Source: CBDEGU01 sp965238045 (GTDB lineage Bacteria > Acidobacteriota > Terriglobia > Bryobacterales > UBA6623). Taken from it: a stretch of 64,000 bases of DNA. The notes under the pieces were generated by a model. It made no database searches. It was not told the DNA's origin and saw nothing but the letters and a program-made list of their open reading frames with translations. Shown here one piece after another: positions 16,991-25,893 of the stretch. The stretch spans positions 1 through 64,000 of the forward strand of contig CBDEGU010000002.1 in NCBI GenBank assembly GCA_965238045.1, read 5' to 3'. The position numbers and the translations under genes were made by a program. The stretch's first letter is position 1; the number at the start of each line of letters is the position of its first letter.

Positions 16991-18049
16991 ATGAGCGAAT
17001 ACATTGATCTGAGAAGCGATACCGTAACGCGACCGACACCGGCGATGCGCCAGGCGATCTTTGATGCCGAGGTCGGCGACGATGTCTACGGCGAAGACCC
17101 CACTGTCAATCGCCTGGAACAAGTCGCGGCCGAGATGGCGGGCAAGGAGGCCGCTGTCTACGTGCCTACAGGCACGATGGGAAACCAGACGGCGATCAAG
17201 ACCCATACCCGGCACGGCCAGGAGATCATCGTTCACGAGCGGTCCCATATCGTGCTGTACGAAATGGGTGGTCCGGCTCAGATATCCGGCTGCATTACGC
17301 GGACGGTTCCCGCCGAGGACGGCATCCTCACCTGGGACAAGGTCGAGCCGCTGGTGCGTCCGGCGGGCAATCACTTTCAAGGTACGGGCCTGATCTCGGC
17401 CGAGAATACGCACAACATGGCCGGAGGCCGCGTCTATCCCCAGCAAGTGCTGGACGAACTTTGCGATCAGGCGCACGAGCGGGGAGTGAAGGTTCACATG
17501 GATGGCGCGCGGGTCTTTAACGCGGCGGCGTATCTGGGTAGTCCCGTGCGAGAGATCGCGGCCAAGGTGGACTCGGTGATGTTCTGCCTCTCGAAGGGTC
17601 TCGGGGCGCCGGTCGGATCGATGCTGGCCGGATCGGCGGACTTTATCGAGCGCGCCCGGCTGGTCAGAAAACTTCTTGGCGGCAGCATGCGGCAAGCCGG
17701 CGTATTGGCCGCGGCCGGGCTGGTGGCGCTTGAGACATCGCCCGCCGGTCTGGGCGCCGATCACGAAAACGCCAAGTTTCTGGCCTCGAAGCTGGCCGAG
17801 ATACCGGGGATCGTCGCGGATCCCTCGGTGGTCCAGACGAATATCGTCATTCTGGAGGTGTCCGGGACGGGGATGACCGGCAAGCAGGTTTCGGCGAGAC
17901 TCAAAGAAAGAGGAGTCCTGGCGAACCCGATCTCGGAATTCCGCATGCGCATGCTGACGCACTTCGACGTCACCCGCCAGCAGTGCGAACAGGCCATGGA
18001 GATCTTGGCCAGCCTGCTGCGAGAATCGCCTGTCGCTGTCGGCGATTGA
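16991..18049 (+). CDS. ltaE: Low-specificity L-threonine aldolase
   Basis: The ATG at 16991 gives the canonical start MSEYIDLRSDTVTRPTPAMR; the frame is open 45 codons upstream without homology. It is a PLP fold type I enzyme that cleaves L-threonine or L-allo-threonine to glycine and acetaldehyde. Key parts: EVGDDVYGEDPTVNRLE, GTMGNQTA, the internal aldimine Lys202 in FCLSKGLGAPVGS, and the AENTHN segment. At 352 residues it matches the family. The DUF4202 gene follows after 1 nt, suggesting co-transcription. Confidence 0.93.
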   Translation: MSEYIDLRSDTVTRPTPAMRQAIFDAEVGDDVYGEDPTVNRLEQVAAEMAGKEAAVYVPTGTMGNQTAIKTHTRHGQEIIVHERSHIVLYEMGGPAQISGCITRTVPAEDGILTWDKVEPLVRPAGNHFQGTGLISAENTHNMAGGRVYPQQVLDELCDQAHERGVKVHMDGARVFNAAAYLGSPVREIAAKVDSVMFCLSKGLGAPVGSMLAGSADFIERARLVRKLLGGSMRQAGVLAAAGLVALETSPAGLGADHENAKFLASKLAEIPGIVADPSVVQTNIVILEVSGTGMTGKQVSARLKERGVLANPISEFRMRMLTHFDVTRQQCEQAMEILASLLRESPVAVGD

Positions 18050-18050
18050 A

Positions 18051-18671
18051 ATGGAGGGCGCCCGACCGCTGATCGCGATGACCGAAAATCCGACTCGCTT
18101 CGCAACCGCTATCCAACTTTTCGACGAGGCAAATAGCGGGGACCCGAACCGAGAAACGCACCAAGGCGAGCAGCATCCCAAGGAGTTGCTCTACGCCCAC
18201 CGGATGACAGAGCGTCTCTCGCGTTTCGCCCCCGGAGCATCCGAGGCCGTGCGCCTTGCCGTTAGGGCCCAGCACATCCGCCGCTGGGAAATCCCGCGCG
18301 GCAGCTATCCCATGGATCGTGACGGCTATCGCAAGTGGCGGACCGAACTGGGCAGGTTTCACGCCCGGACCGCCGCCACCCTGCTCCGCGAGGCGGGCTA
18401 TGGCGAGGAGACGATTCTCCGCGTCGAATCTCTGCTCCGGAAAGAGCGTTTGAAGACCAACCCGGACTGCCAGCTTCTCGAGGACGTGATCTGCCTGGTC
18501 TTCCTCGAACATTACTTGCCGGCTTTCGTCTCGACCCAGGACGAAGCCAAGCTCACCGGCATCATTCAAAAGACGTGGCGAAAAATGTCCGCTCAAGGCC
18601 AGCAGGCCGCTACTGAGCTTTCCCTGTGCGAAGCCGCGGAACGGGCGGTTGGCAAAGCGCTTGCCGGCTGA
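18051..18671 (+). CDS. DUF4202 family protein
   Basis: A 206-residue cytoplasmic protein with the DUF4202 pattern: FDEANSGDP at the start, ELLYAHRMTERL, RAQHIRRWEIPRGSYP, and an acidic helix EDVICLVFLEHYLPAF. The conserved His/Arg/Asp set suggests an all-helical, HD-like metal or nucleotide-binding fold, but no activity is established that I know of. It begins 1 nt after the ltaE stop, and an alternative ATG at 18078 also fits. Confidence 0.8.
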   Translation: MEGARPLIAMTENPTRFATAIQLFDEANSGDPNRETHQGEQHPKELLYAHRMTERLSRFAPGASEAVRLAVRAQHIRRWEIPRGSYPMDRDGYRKWRTELGRFHARTAATLLREAGYGEETILRVESLLRKERLKTNPDCQLLEDVICLVFLEHYLPAFVSTQDEAKLTGIIQKTWRKMSAQGQQAATELSLCEAAERAVGKALAG

Positions 18672-18844
18672 CCCCGCCCTCCCCGCCAGCCGCCCGAACT
18701 TGCGCGCATTCAGCATGGAAGCGACAGAACCGCCTTCCGCGGTTATAATTCTAGTAGCTAGGGCGTAGCCGCGCGGCGACGCGGCGCGTCCAAGACAAGG
18801 GAGCCTCTTGGTCGCACCCTCTTGATGGTACCGGGAGATATCGC

Positions 18845-20449
18845 ATGGAACGCAACGCAGAACCAATAGTTCGAGGGCATTTCATCCAGAGAAATTTGCT
18901 GTCGTTCACGCTCATCCTGTGCACCCTAGCGATCGGAATCGTGCTCGGAACGATGGTCTCGCGCGACGCGGGCGCCGCCCGCCAGTCCGCGGTCGCTGCT
19001 GACGCCACACCGCTGAAGATTCCCGCCGCCGTGGAAGCCGAGAACGAATTCAGCCGCATAGCGAAGCAGTCCCGCGGGTGGGTCGTGCACATCAAGATCG
19101 AGATGCTTCCGAAGAAAACAGAGGCGGGGACTCCGCGAGAGCAGAGTCCGACGGATGAAATGTTCCGGCGCTTCTTTGGCATGCCGGGTTCGCCCCTGGA
19201 GGGTGGCCCGCACACCCGGCGGCGGCGCGGCGAGGGGTCGGGCGTGATCGTCGACGAGAATGGCTACATCATCACCAATCACCACGTGGTCGAGAATGCA
19301 GACCGGATTCGCGTACGCTTGTTTGACAACGGCGGCGACGGAACCCTCCACGACGCCACCCTGATCGGTTTCGATCCGGAAACAGATTTGGCCGTGATCA
19401 AGATCGACGCCGGCCGCAAGCTCAAGGCCGCGACGATAGGCAATTCCGACGCGGTCAATGTCGGGGACTGGGCCATCGCCGTGGGCTCCCCGTTCGGCTA
19501 TCAAGAAACCGTCACCGTCGGCATCATCAGCGCGAAGTCACGCGAAATGGACGGACGCGGTATTGCCCCAAGCGCATTCCAGCGGTTTCTGCAGACCGAC
19601 GCGGCGATCAATCCGGGCAACAGCGGAGGGCCGCTGCTCAATATTCGCGGCGAAGTCATCGGCATTAATACGGCGATCGTTTCGCGCAGCGGAGGCTCGG
19701 AGGGACTGGGCTTCTCCCTTCCCTCGCGAACGGCCGTCGAAGTTTACAACCAGATCATTCAGTACGGAAAGATGCGGCGAGGTTCCATCGGCATCGAGTT
19801 CAGCAAAACCGATAAAGAAGCCCTGGTGCGCACGTACGGGGCGAAATACGGTGTTTTCGTGACCAGGATTCGCGAAGACGGCCCGGCCGCCAAGGCCGGG
19901 ATGAAGAGTGAGGACGTCATTGTTGAAATCGACGGTGCCCCGATACACAGCGGCGATGAGTTGATCGCCAAGGTCGCCTCCCTTGCGGTCGGCAAGGTTG
20001 TTCCGATCGTCGTGCAGCGGGAGGAACAGCGAAAGACCTTGCAGGTGGAAATCGCGGATCGTTCCGTGCTCTTCGGCAAGGAACTGGGTTACAACACGGT
20101 CGAGGAAGCAGAGCCCGAAGCCGCGCAGGTCATGTTCGGTATCGAAGCTACCGAGTTCACCGCGGCTCAGCGCGAGAAAGCGGGCTTCGAAGGCTCGGCC
20201 GGCGTTCTGGTTTCGCTGGTTGAACCGGCCTCATTCGCGGACGACATCGGCATGTTCCAAGACGATGTGATCGTCGCCATCAACCGCAAACCCGTCACCT
20301 CGGTGAGCGACATTCGCGAGATTCAGAGCAAGTTGAAACCCGGTGACGACATCGCCGTCAAGGTCATGCGCCGCAGGCCGGCAAGAAATGGGAAGTTCAA
20401 CTGGACAGCCATCTATCTGGCCGGCGTGCTGCCCGCCGAAGGGAAGTAA
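18845..20449 (+). CDS. Do/HtrA-family serine protease (DegP-like), membrane-anchored
   Basis: One N-terminal transmembrane segment (NLLSFTLILCTLAIGIVLGT) precedes a trypsin-like domain with His147 (ITNHHVV), Asp181 (PETDLAVIK) and Ser260 (GNSGGPL). Two PDZ domains follow, about residues 320-420 and 445-525. This architecture is periplasmic quality-control protease/chaperone DegP/DegQ. The catalytic triad is complete. It converges with a degraded glycosyltransferase to its right. Confidence 0.94.
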   Translation: MERNAEPIVRGHFIQRNLLSFTLILCTLAIGIVLGTMVSRDAGAARQSAVAADATPLKIPAAVEAENEFSRIAKQSRGWVVHIKIEMLPKKTEAGTPREQSPTDEMFRRFFGMPGSPLEGGPHTRRRRGEGSGVIVDENGYIITNHHVVENADRIRVRLFDNGGDGTLHDATLIGFDPETDLAVIKIDAGRKLKAATIGNSDAVNVGDWAIAVGSPFGYQETVTVGIISAKSREMDGRGIAPSAFQRFLQTDAAINPGNSGGPLLNIRGEVIGINTAIVSRSGGSEGLGFSLPSRTAVEVYNQIIQYGKMRRGSIGIEFSKTDKEALVRTYGAKYGVFVTRIREDGPAAKAGMKSEDVIVEIDGAPIHSGDELIAKVASLAVGKVVPIVVQREEQRKTLQVEIADRSVLFGKELGYNTVEEAEPEAAQVMFGIEATEFTAAQREKAGFEGSAGVLVSLVEPASFADDIGMFQDDVIVAINRKPVTSVSDIREIQSKLKPGDDIAVKVMRRRPARNGKFNWTAIYLAGVLPAEGK

Positions 20450-20812
20450 GCGCCGGCGGGAAACGCCGGGTCGTTGCCCTCAGCCCGGATACGAGCAGCA
20501 GTCCGTACACTGGGCCGTATTCCAGCCATAAGAATCGGTCTGAGTAGTTCCACCTCCCCAGCGCACCATACTCGATGAGCACATGACAGGTGAGAACAAC
20601 GAGCCCGGACCACAGCAGCAGTGCCGACTCGGGGTAGATGGCCAGGAACGGGACCAGCCAACTGAGATACCAGGGGAAACAGTTGGCCGAGAGAAATAGC
20701 AGCAGCACAACGGCCCACATTGAGGCTTTGAGCAGCGGCAGTCGCAGTGCTCAAAGCAAAGCCAGCGCCGCGGCCAGAGCGCGCATCCCCCGCGCGGCCG
20801 CCCAGTCTCATG
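20450..20812 (-). pseudogene. Decayed membrane glycosyltransferase (GT87/mannosyltransferase-like) C-terminus
   Basis: The minus strand encodes MWAVVLLLFLSANCFPWYLS and WLVPFLAIYPESALLLWSGL, then LEYGPVYGLLLV, the hydrophobic C-terminal pattern of DUF2029/GT87-like polyprenol-phosphate sugar transferases. Upstream in the same frame hydrophobic codons continue (RALAAALALL) but are interrupted by TGA, and another TGA lies further up. No start and no catalytic N-terminal half exist before the GT2 gene. It is a pseudogene remnant. Confidence 0.65.
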
Positions 20813-20870
20813 GCAGCGTTGTGCCAGAAAAACGGCGGCCGAAAAACTGTCCGCCGCCGCCCCATTCGTA

Positions 20871-22550
20871 ATGTTCGACGCCGTCCCGTTTTCTCACGAT
20901 CGCCTCTCCGGGTTCGCCGGAGGCCTCTGGCCGAGCCTGCACCAGGTTAGCCCACTCGAGTGGTCGGTCGTCGCCGCCTATACAGGCATCATGATTGTGC
21001 TGAGTGTCTACGGTCTGCATCGTTACCAGTTGATCTGTCTGTATTACAAGCACCGGGGGCGGGCGACAAGCAGGCCAGTGAGGCGCTTTGGGAACCTGCC
21101 CCGCGTCACGGTCCAACTGCCGATCTACAACGAGCAGTTCGTCGTGGAACAGCTCATCGAGTCGGTGTGCCGACTCGACTATCCCAGGGACCTTCTGGAG
21201 ATTCAGGTCCTGGATGACTCTACCGACGAAACGACCGCCATCGCCCGCGCCGCCGTCGCGCACTGGGCCTCGAAAGGCCTGCCGGTGGAGTACCTTCGTC
21301 GCCGACACCGGGAGGGCTATAAGGCCGGTGCTCTGAGGGCGGGATTGCTTAGGGCCAGCGGTGAGTTGATCGCGGTCTTCGACGCGGACTTCTCGCCCGG
21401 AAGGGATTTTCTTCATCAAACCGTTCACTACTTCACCGACAGCAAGGTCGGGGCCGTGCAAGCCCGATGGGTTTTTCGCAATCGTGATGAGTCTCTGTTG
21501 ACACGCATACAAGCCATGCTGCTCGACGGACACTTTGTCTTCGAACATGGCGCCCGCGCTCGCTCCGGACGTTTTTTCAATTTCAACGGGACGGCGGGTG
21601 TCCTGCGGCGCTCCATGATCGAGGACGCCGGCGGGTGGCAAGACGATACCTTGACCGAGGACACCGACTTGAGTTACCGGGCACAAATGCGGGGCTGGAC
21701 ATTCGTGTACCTTCCCGATGTGCAAGTGTCTTCGGAACTGCCCGCCGACCTGGCTTCCTTCCAGGTGCAGCAAGCACGCTGGGCGAAAGGCCTGACGCAA
21801 ATAGCTCGCAAGATTCTGCCCGCGCTGTGGCGTTCCGATCTGCCGCTGGCAGTGAAGATCGAGGCCGGGTTTCATTTGACGGCGAATCTGTCCTATCCCC
21901 TGATTACGCTTCTCTCGGTCCTTCTTCTGCCCGCGGCCATCGTGCGCCTCGAGAGCGGCAACACCATATTCCTCTTGCTGGACATGCCCCTGTTTCTGGG
22001 TACGTTTAGCTCGATGTCGGCCTTCTATCTGATGGCCCGCAAAGAGCTATGTCCGGGCGACTGGAAGAACCATATCCAACAAATGCCCGCGCTGCTGGCC
22101 GCCGTGATTGCGCTGACTCTTACGAATACGAGCGCGGTTCTGGAAGGTCTGCTGGGCGTTCCCTCGCCTTTCGAGCGAACCGCCAAGTATACTAGCGACT
22201 CGCGGACGGCGCGGCTGGCACGGCGAAAGTACCGTTGTGCCAGCGGCTGGCTTCCCCTGGCCAACTTCCTCGCCGGTTCCTATTTCAGCGGCTGCTGCGT
22301 CTATCTGCTGAGTCGCGGTATCTGGGCGCCACTGCCCTTCGTGCTGCTGTTCGCCGGAGGATACTACTTTGCCGCTGTGTTGTTGCTCCGGCAGAGCCGC
22401 GAGCATCAAGAGAAGCGGGTCTCGAAACCGCGCGGCGCCGCCTCCGAGACATGCGACCCCGCATCCTGGCCGGGCGCCGGGTTGCTTCCATTGGCAATGC
22501 CGCCGGAGGATCAGAACAGGCCGCCCGCCCCGTGGTATGTTGAACAGTAG
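20871..22550 (+). CDS. Processive family 2 glycosyltransferase (cellulose/mannan synthase-like)
   Basis: This 559-residue membrane protein has an N-terminal TM helix, a GT2 catalytic domain with VLDDSTDET, a DAD motif (AVFDADFSPG), TEDTDLSYR, and the processivity motif QQARWAKG, followed by about four TM helices and a polar tail. The order D, DxD, TED, Q(Q/R)xRW is that of cellulose synthase-like and CslA-type glucomannan synthases. It probably polymerises a beta-linked polysaccharide across the inner membrane. No BcsB/PilZ partner is nearby; the neighbouring sugar-transferase remnant suggests a reduced polysaccharide locus. Confidence 0.88.
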   Translation: MFDAVPFSHDRLSGFAGGLWPSLHQVSPLEWSVVAAYTGIMIVLSVYGLHRYQLICLYYKHRGRATSRPVRRFGNLPRVTVQLPIYNEQFVVEQLIESVCRLDYPRDLLEIQVLDDSTDETTAIARAAVAHWASKGLPVEYLRRRHREGYKAGALRAGLLRASGELIAVFDADFSPGRDFLHQTVHYFTDSKVGAVQARWVFRNRDESLLTRIQAMLLDGHFVFEHGARARSGRFFNFNGTAGVLRRSMIEDAGGWQDDTLTEDTDLSYRAQMRGWTFVYLPDVQVSSELPADLASFQVQQARWAKGLTQIARKILPALWRSDLPLAVKIEAGFHLTANLSYPLITLLSVLLLPAAIVRLESGNTIFLLLDMPLFLGTFSSMSAFYLMARKELCPGDWKNHIQQMPALLAAVIALTLTNTSAVLEGLLGVPSPFERTAKYTSDSRTARLARRKYRCASGWLPLANFLAGSYFSGCCVYLLSRGIWAPLPFVLLFAGGYYFAAVLLLRQSREHQEKRVSKPRGAASETCDPASWPGAGLLPLAMPPEDQNRPPAPWYVEQ

Positions 22551-22557
22551 ATCGTCG

Positions 22558-22947
22558 ATGCCTCGTTACAAAGTTTTTCGCCTTTGCAGCTCTCAAGTTG
22601 AGAAATTCCGGGACCGGTCCCCGGCGCCGAAGCCCTATCAACTCAAGACCGGCGACTACCAAGAGGGCGGGGAGGTAGAGGCAGCCAGCCCCTACGCGGC
22701 TTGGAAGCAGCTTCAGGACCGCGACGATGATCCCGAGCGCCGCTTTGGAGTCGGCGATGTGCTCACAAGCGAGTCCGCTTCTCCGCTGGTGCTGAACTAC
22801 TGGGGATTCGACGAGGCCGGCTGGCGGACATCCGGGCAGGAACAGACCGGCGCGGACACGGAACATCTGGCCGTTGGGGCCGCCGCGGCCGGGAGCTTAG
22901 CTGCCGCAGACCGTGGCCCCGCGGAGCATGCTCCCGCCGACCGCTGA
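22558..22947 (+). CDS. Small conserved-looking hypothetical protein
   Basis: MPRYKVFRLCSSQVEKFRDR begins a 129-residue soluble protein. The middle part (DYQEGGEVEAASPYAAWKQL, then RRFGVGDVLTSESASPLVLN) looks like a compact alpha/beta domain. I recall similar short proteins in Acidobacteriota but no function. The last 30 residues are Ala/Gly/Glu-rich and probably disordered. It starts 8 nt after the GT2 stop, so it is likely co-transcribed. Confidence 0.65.
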   Translation: MPRYKVFRLCSSQVEKFRDRSPAPKPYQLKTGDYQEGGEVEAASPYAAWKQLQDRDDDPERRFGVGDVLTSESASPLVLNYWGFDEAGWRTSGQEQTGADTEHLAVGAAAAGSLAAADRGPAEHAPADR

Positions 22948-22994
22948 GTGCCTGTGCCGTGCCGCTCTCGCCATGGCTCGCGTCTAGCCCCACC

Positions 22995-23567
22995 ATGCAT
23001 GGCATGAATTCATACGCCGTCGTCGCCTATCTCAATGGATCGCTGGCCAGTTTCGTCGAGAACCTGCGCCGCGAGTTCACGCCCGGCTGCTCCCACCGCG
23101 CCCACATTACCATCTTGCCGCCCAGACCGCTCCAGACCGACGCGGCGGCCGCCATCGAATATTGCCGGGATGTGCTCGCCGGGAAGACGGACTTTGAAGT
23201 GCGTCCGGTGGCCGTCGGCTTGTTCGACACCACGGGTGTGATCAAGCTATCGCTCCATTCAGAAGATGCCCAGTTGAGCGAGCTCCACAATGCACTGAAT
23301 GACGGTGTACTGCGCCATGAGGAGACCTACGGCTATGTTCCTCATATTACCCTGGCGCAAGCGATACCTTCCGCGAACTTGGCGGCCCGTCTGGAATCCG
23401 CGCGGCTGCGATGGAAGGGTTTCGGCAAGCCGGCGCCTGTGCTGGTCCGCACGCTCACGTTTGTTCAGCAGATCACAGACGACCGCTGGCGTGACCTTGC
23501 CTCGATGCCCTTGGGGGAGCGTGAGTCTTCGCACGAGCCCGTCGGCGATCACGTTCCCAAATACTAG
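22995..23567 (+). CDS. 2H phosphoesterase (2'-5' RNA ligase-like) family protein
   Basis: Two H-x-T/S motifs 80-90 residues apart, HITILPPR and HITLAQAI, define the 2H superfamily (LigT/ThpR-like), which acts on 2'-5' or cyclic phosphodiester bonds in RNA or nucleotides. I prefer the ATG at 22995 or 23004 (MNSYAVVAYL). The 3' end is followed within 4 bp by MITE-like repeat copy B. Partner and substrate are unknown. Confidence 0.85.
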   Translation: MHGMNSYAVVAYLNGSLASFVENLRREFTPGCSHRAHITILPPRPLQTDAAAAIEYCRDVLAGKTDFEVRPVAVGLFDTTGVIKLSLHSEDAQLSELHNALNDGVLRHEETYGYVPHITLAQAIPSANLAARLESARLRWKGFGKPAPVLVRTLTFVQQITDDRWRDLASMPLGERESSHEPVGDHVPKY

Positions 23568-23570
23568 CGC

Positions 23571-23748
23571 AGCCCGTGTTTCTCACCACCTGAAGACCGA
23601 AGCACGCGACAGGCCCGCCATTGCTTCGTTGCGCCTGCTCGCCGTGCTCAACGCAGGGTCAAGTATGCCTGTGCTCGTCAAGCGGCGCGCGGCTCTCACG
23701 CACTTCGCCCTGCCCCTTCGCCTGGCCACTTGGTGAGAAAAGCGGGCT
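23571..23748. repeat. MITE-like repeat, copy B (about 178 bp)
   Basis: The ends AGCCCGTGTTTCTCACCACC and, reversed, AGCCCGCTTTTCTCACCAAG form inverted repeats. The interior is closely related to copy A at 11774-11955. It begins 4 bp after the stop codon of the 2H phosphoesterase gene. Confidence 0.78.
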
Positions 23749-24312
23749 CGTTGCATCCCGAAATCTTCCAGCACCAGGGAATCCCGCCGGCCGGGAAGTG
23801 CCGTGCCCGGAGTTGCCTCGTCAAAAAAACCTTTAGGCCCCGAGATTTTTTGACGCGCGATTTTGGCCGGCTTGGGCCGCACCGGCCCGCTGTGTTCGCT
23901 GTGCCGGCGTGGTCTGCGTCACGACTATTTATTAAGATAATAGAATCTTTTTATATTTATTTTGTACAGCATCACCTCTAGACACACTGTAAATAGAGGC
24001 TTAGAAACGGCATCTTCTCCTTGCCGGTGCACTTTTCTCTTTTTCTGACATGGAACCGCCGGGCCAGCAGCGGAGCGGCCCGCGTCATCGCTGGATTCAT
24101 CTCGTGACGATCCCCGTCTTTCGCGTGAAGGCATTGGGTCCAAGTGAAAACAAAATGTGCAAAAAATGTTTGGAGATTGCGTCCGGACGTGCTAAAACAT
24201 TTAAGATGAGCAGCGTTTTGGAGACAACACAAAACATCGTTGTTCATCATTCGCAACTGGCGGGGCGCAAGTTCCGTTGAAGTTGACTTCTAATGCAATG
24301 AGGTGATTCGCC
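23749..24312. other. AT-rich intergenic region upstream of the H1-like gene
   Basis: No supported gene. The stretch 23925-24010 is strikingly AT-rich for this genome. A 10-bp stem (CGTCAAAAAA ... TTTTTTGACG, loop 17) spans 23819-23855. The region probably holds the promoter of the lysine-rich protein gene, but no single convincing -35/-10 pair stands out. Confidence 0.5.
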
Positions 24313-24546
24313 ATGGCCAAGAAAGCGGCCAAGAAAGCAGCAAAGAAAGCTCCGAAGAAGGCGGTCAAGAGGAAGGTAGCCAAGAAGAAGGCAGCCAAGA
24401 AGACCGTGAAGAAGACGGCGAAGAAGAAGGTGGCCAAGAAGAAGGCAGCCAAGAAGACCGTGAAGAAGACCGTGAAGAAGACGGCGAAGAAGAAGGTAGC
24501 CAAGAAGAAGACAACGAAGAAGAAGGCAGCGAAAAAGAAGAAGTAG
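24313..24546 (+). CDS. Histone H1-like lysine-rich protein
   Basis: The 77-residue protein consists almost only of Lys, Ala, Val and Thr in repeating (A)KK units (MAKKAAKKAAKKAPKKAVKR and onward). Such proteins resemble eukaryotic histone H1 tails and bacterial HctB/AlgP-type DNA compaction proteins; they bind DNA non-specifically. The DNA is internally repetitive (AAGAAGGCAGCCAAGAAG units), so copy number can vary by slippage. A GAGGTG sits 8 nt before the ATG, and a strong terminator follows at 24636. Confidence 0.82.
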   Translation: MAKKAAKKAAKKAPKKAVKRKVAKKKAAKKTVKKTAKKKVAKKKAAKKTVKKTVKKTAKKKVAKKKTTKKKAAKKKK

Positions 24547-24635
24547 CGACACTTTGCTTGAGTTGGCCTGCCGGGCGGCCCGCGTCTTGGCCGCCGGAAG
24601 GGCCGACAGGACAGAATAAGTCGGAAGATACTGTC

Positions 24636-24668
24636 AGGCAGCCCCTCGGGGCTGCCCTTCTTTTTCTA
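24636..24668 (+). terminator. Rho-independent terminator after the H1-like gene
   Basis: AGGCAGCCCC-TCG-GGGCTGCCC forms a 9-10 bp GC stem followed by TTCTTTTTCT. It lies about 90 bp after the stop codon. Confidence 0.88.
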
Positions 24669-24737
24669 ACCCCACCGCCCGCGCTCGTTCCCAACCAGCC
24701 AAGTATCGTAGAATCGTGAGAGGCGCGCTATTCTCAA

Positions 24738-25883
24738 GTGGCGTGGGGTTTCGCATCCGTGATTGTTCGCACCCAAACCGCTCCCATCGGCGAAGTTGAG
24801 TTGGACTGTGGCGAGACCTTGACATCGGTCGATGTGGCCTACGAAACCTATGGCGATCTCGACGACGAAAGGTCCAATGCGATTCTCGTCCTGCATGCCT
24901 TCTCGGGCGACGCCCATGCGGCGGGCGTCAGCGGTGAAGACGGCAAGCCGGGCTGGTGGGACAGCATGATCGGTCCCGGCAAGGCCTTCGACACGAACAA
25001 GTATTTTGTCGTCTGTTCCAACTGCCTGGGAGGATGCCGCGGGACTACCGGTCCGGCCGCGGTCAACCCCCGTACGGGCAGACCCTATGGCGGGAGCTTC
25101 CCGTTCATTACCATTGGCGATATGGCCCGGGTCCAGAAGCGCTTCGTCGAGCACTTGGGTATCGACAGACTCCTGTCGGTTGTCGGTGGTTCCATGGGCG
25201 GCATGCAGGCGCTGCAATGGGCCGTCGACTACCCAGGGATGATCGCCTCGGTCATCCCGATCGCGGCGACCCATCGTCATTCCGCCCAGCAAATCGCGTT
25301 TAACGAAGTGGGACGTCAAGCGATCATGGCCGACCCGGACTGGAAGGGTGGCGACTACTACGGCCGGCCGGGTCCGGATCGCGGCCTCGCCGTCGCTCGC
25401 ATGGTGGGACACATCACCTACATGAGCGACGACTCGATGCACGAGAAATTTGGACGCCGCCGCCGGATGGCGAATGCGGGCCTCGACTCGGGCGAACTCT
25501 TCGAGGTGGAGAGCTATCTCCGCTACCGCGGCGGTCAGTTCGTCAGCCGCTTTGACGCCAACTCCTACTTGACCATTTCGCGGGCCATGGATTCGGGTGA
25601 CGTGGGCGGGGGATATGCCTCGCTGGGCGACGCCTTCCAAGGAACCGAGGCGCGTTTCCTCGTTCTCAGTTTTACGTCCGACTGGCTCTATCCGAGTTAC
25701 CAGTCGCAGGAAATCGTTCGTGCCTTGCGGAGCCGGAACCTCGACGTGGCCTATGTCGAATTGCCGTCCAACTACGGCCATGACGCGTTTCTAATCGAAG
25801 TCGGCGAGCAGACCGAGCTGATTAAAAGCTTCCTCGAAAACACCTATAAACGGTTGCCGCTGCTCTCCTCGCGGGCGGGCTAG
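24738..25883 (+). CDS. metX: Homoserine O-acetyltransferase family (MetX)
   Basis: An alpha/beta hydrolase with the MetX signature: HAFSGDAHAAG, CSNCLGGCRGTTGP, the nucleophile Ser152 in GGSMGGMQALQWA, an Asp in TSDWLYPSYQ, and a His in YGHDAFLIE. MetX acylates L-homoserine in methionine synthesis, with acetyl-CoA or succinyl-CoA as donor; which one is not certain. The start is GTG (24738), with another GTG at 24762 possible. Originally it converged closely with the PAS-LuxR gene; an IS630 copy now lies 10 bp after its stop. Confidence 0.92.
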   Translation: MAWGFASVIVRTQTAPIGEVELDCGETLTSVDVAYETYGDLDDERSNAILVLHAFSGDAHAAGVSGEDGKPGWWDSMIGPGKAFDTNKYFVVCSNCLGGCRGTTGPAAVNPRTGRPYGGSFPFITIGDMARVQKRFVEHLGIDRLLSVVGGSMGGMQALQWAVDYPGMIASVIPIAATHRHSAQQIAFNEVGRQAIMADPDWKGGDYYGRPGPDRGLAVARMVGHITYMSDDSMHEKFGRRRRMANAGLDSGELFEVESYLRYRGGQFVSRFDANSYLTISRAMDSGDVGGGYASLGDAFQGTEARFLVLSFTSDWLYPSYQSQEIVRALRSRNLDVAYVELPSNYGHDAFLIEVGEQTELIKSFLENTYKRLPLLSSRAG

Positions 25884-25893
25884 ATCAGCCCTA

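Noticed and set aside
24313..24546. Possible CRISPR-like direct repeats
   Set aside because: The repeats are coding lysine/alanine codons without spacers; it is a low-complexity gene.
24669..24737. Possible SAM or cobalamin riboswitch before metX
   Set aside because: Only about 70 bp separate the upstream terminator from the start, too short for a SAM-I or cobalamin aptamer, and no aptamer core is visible.
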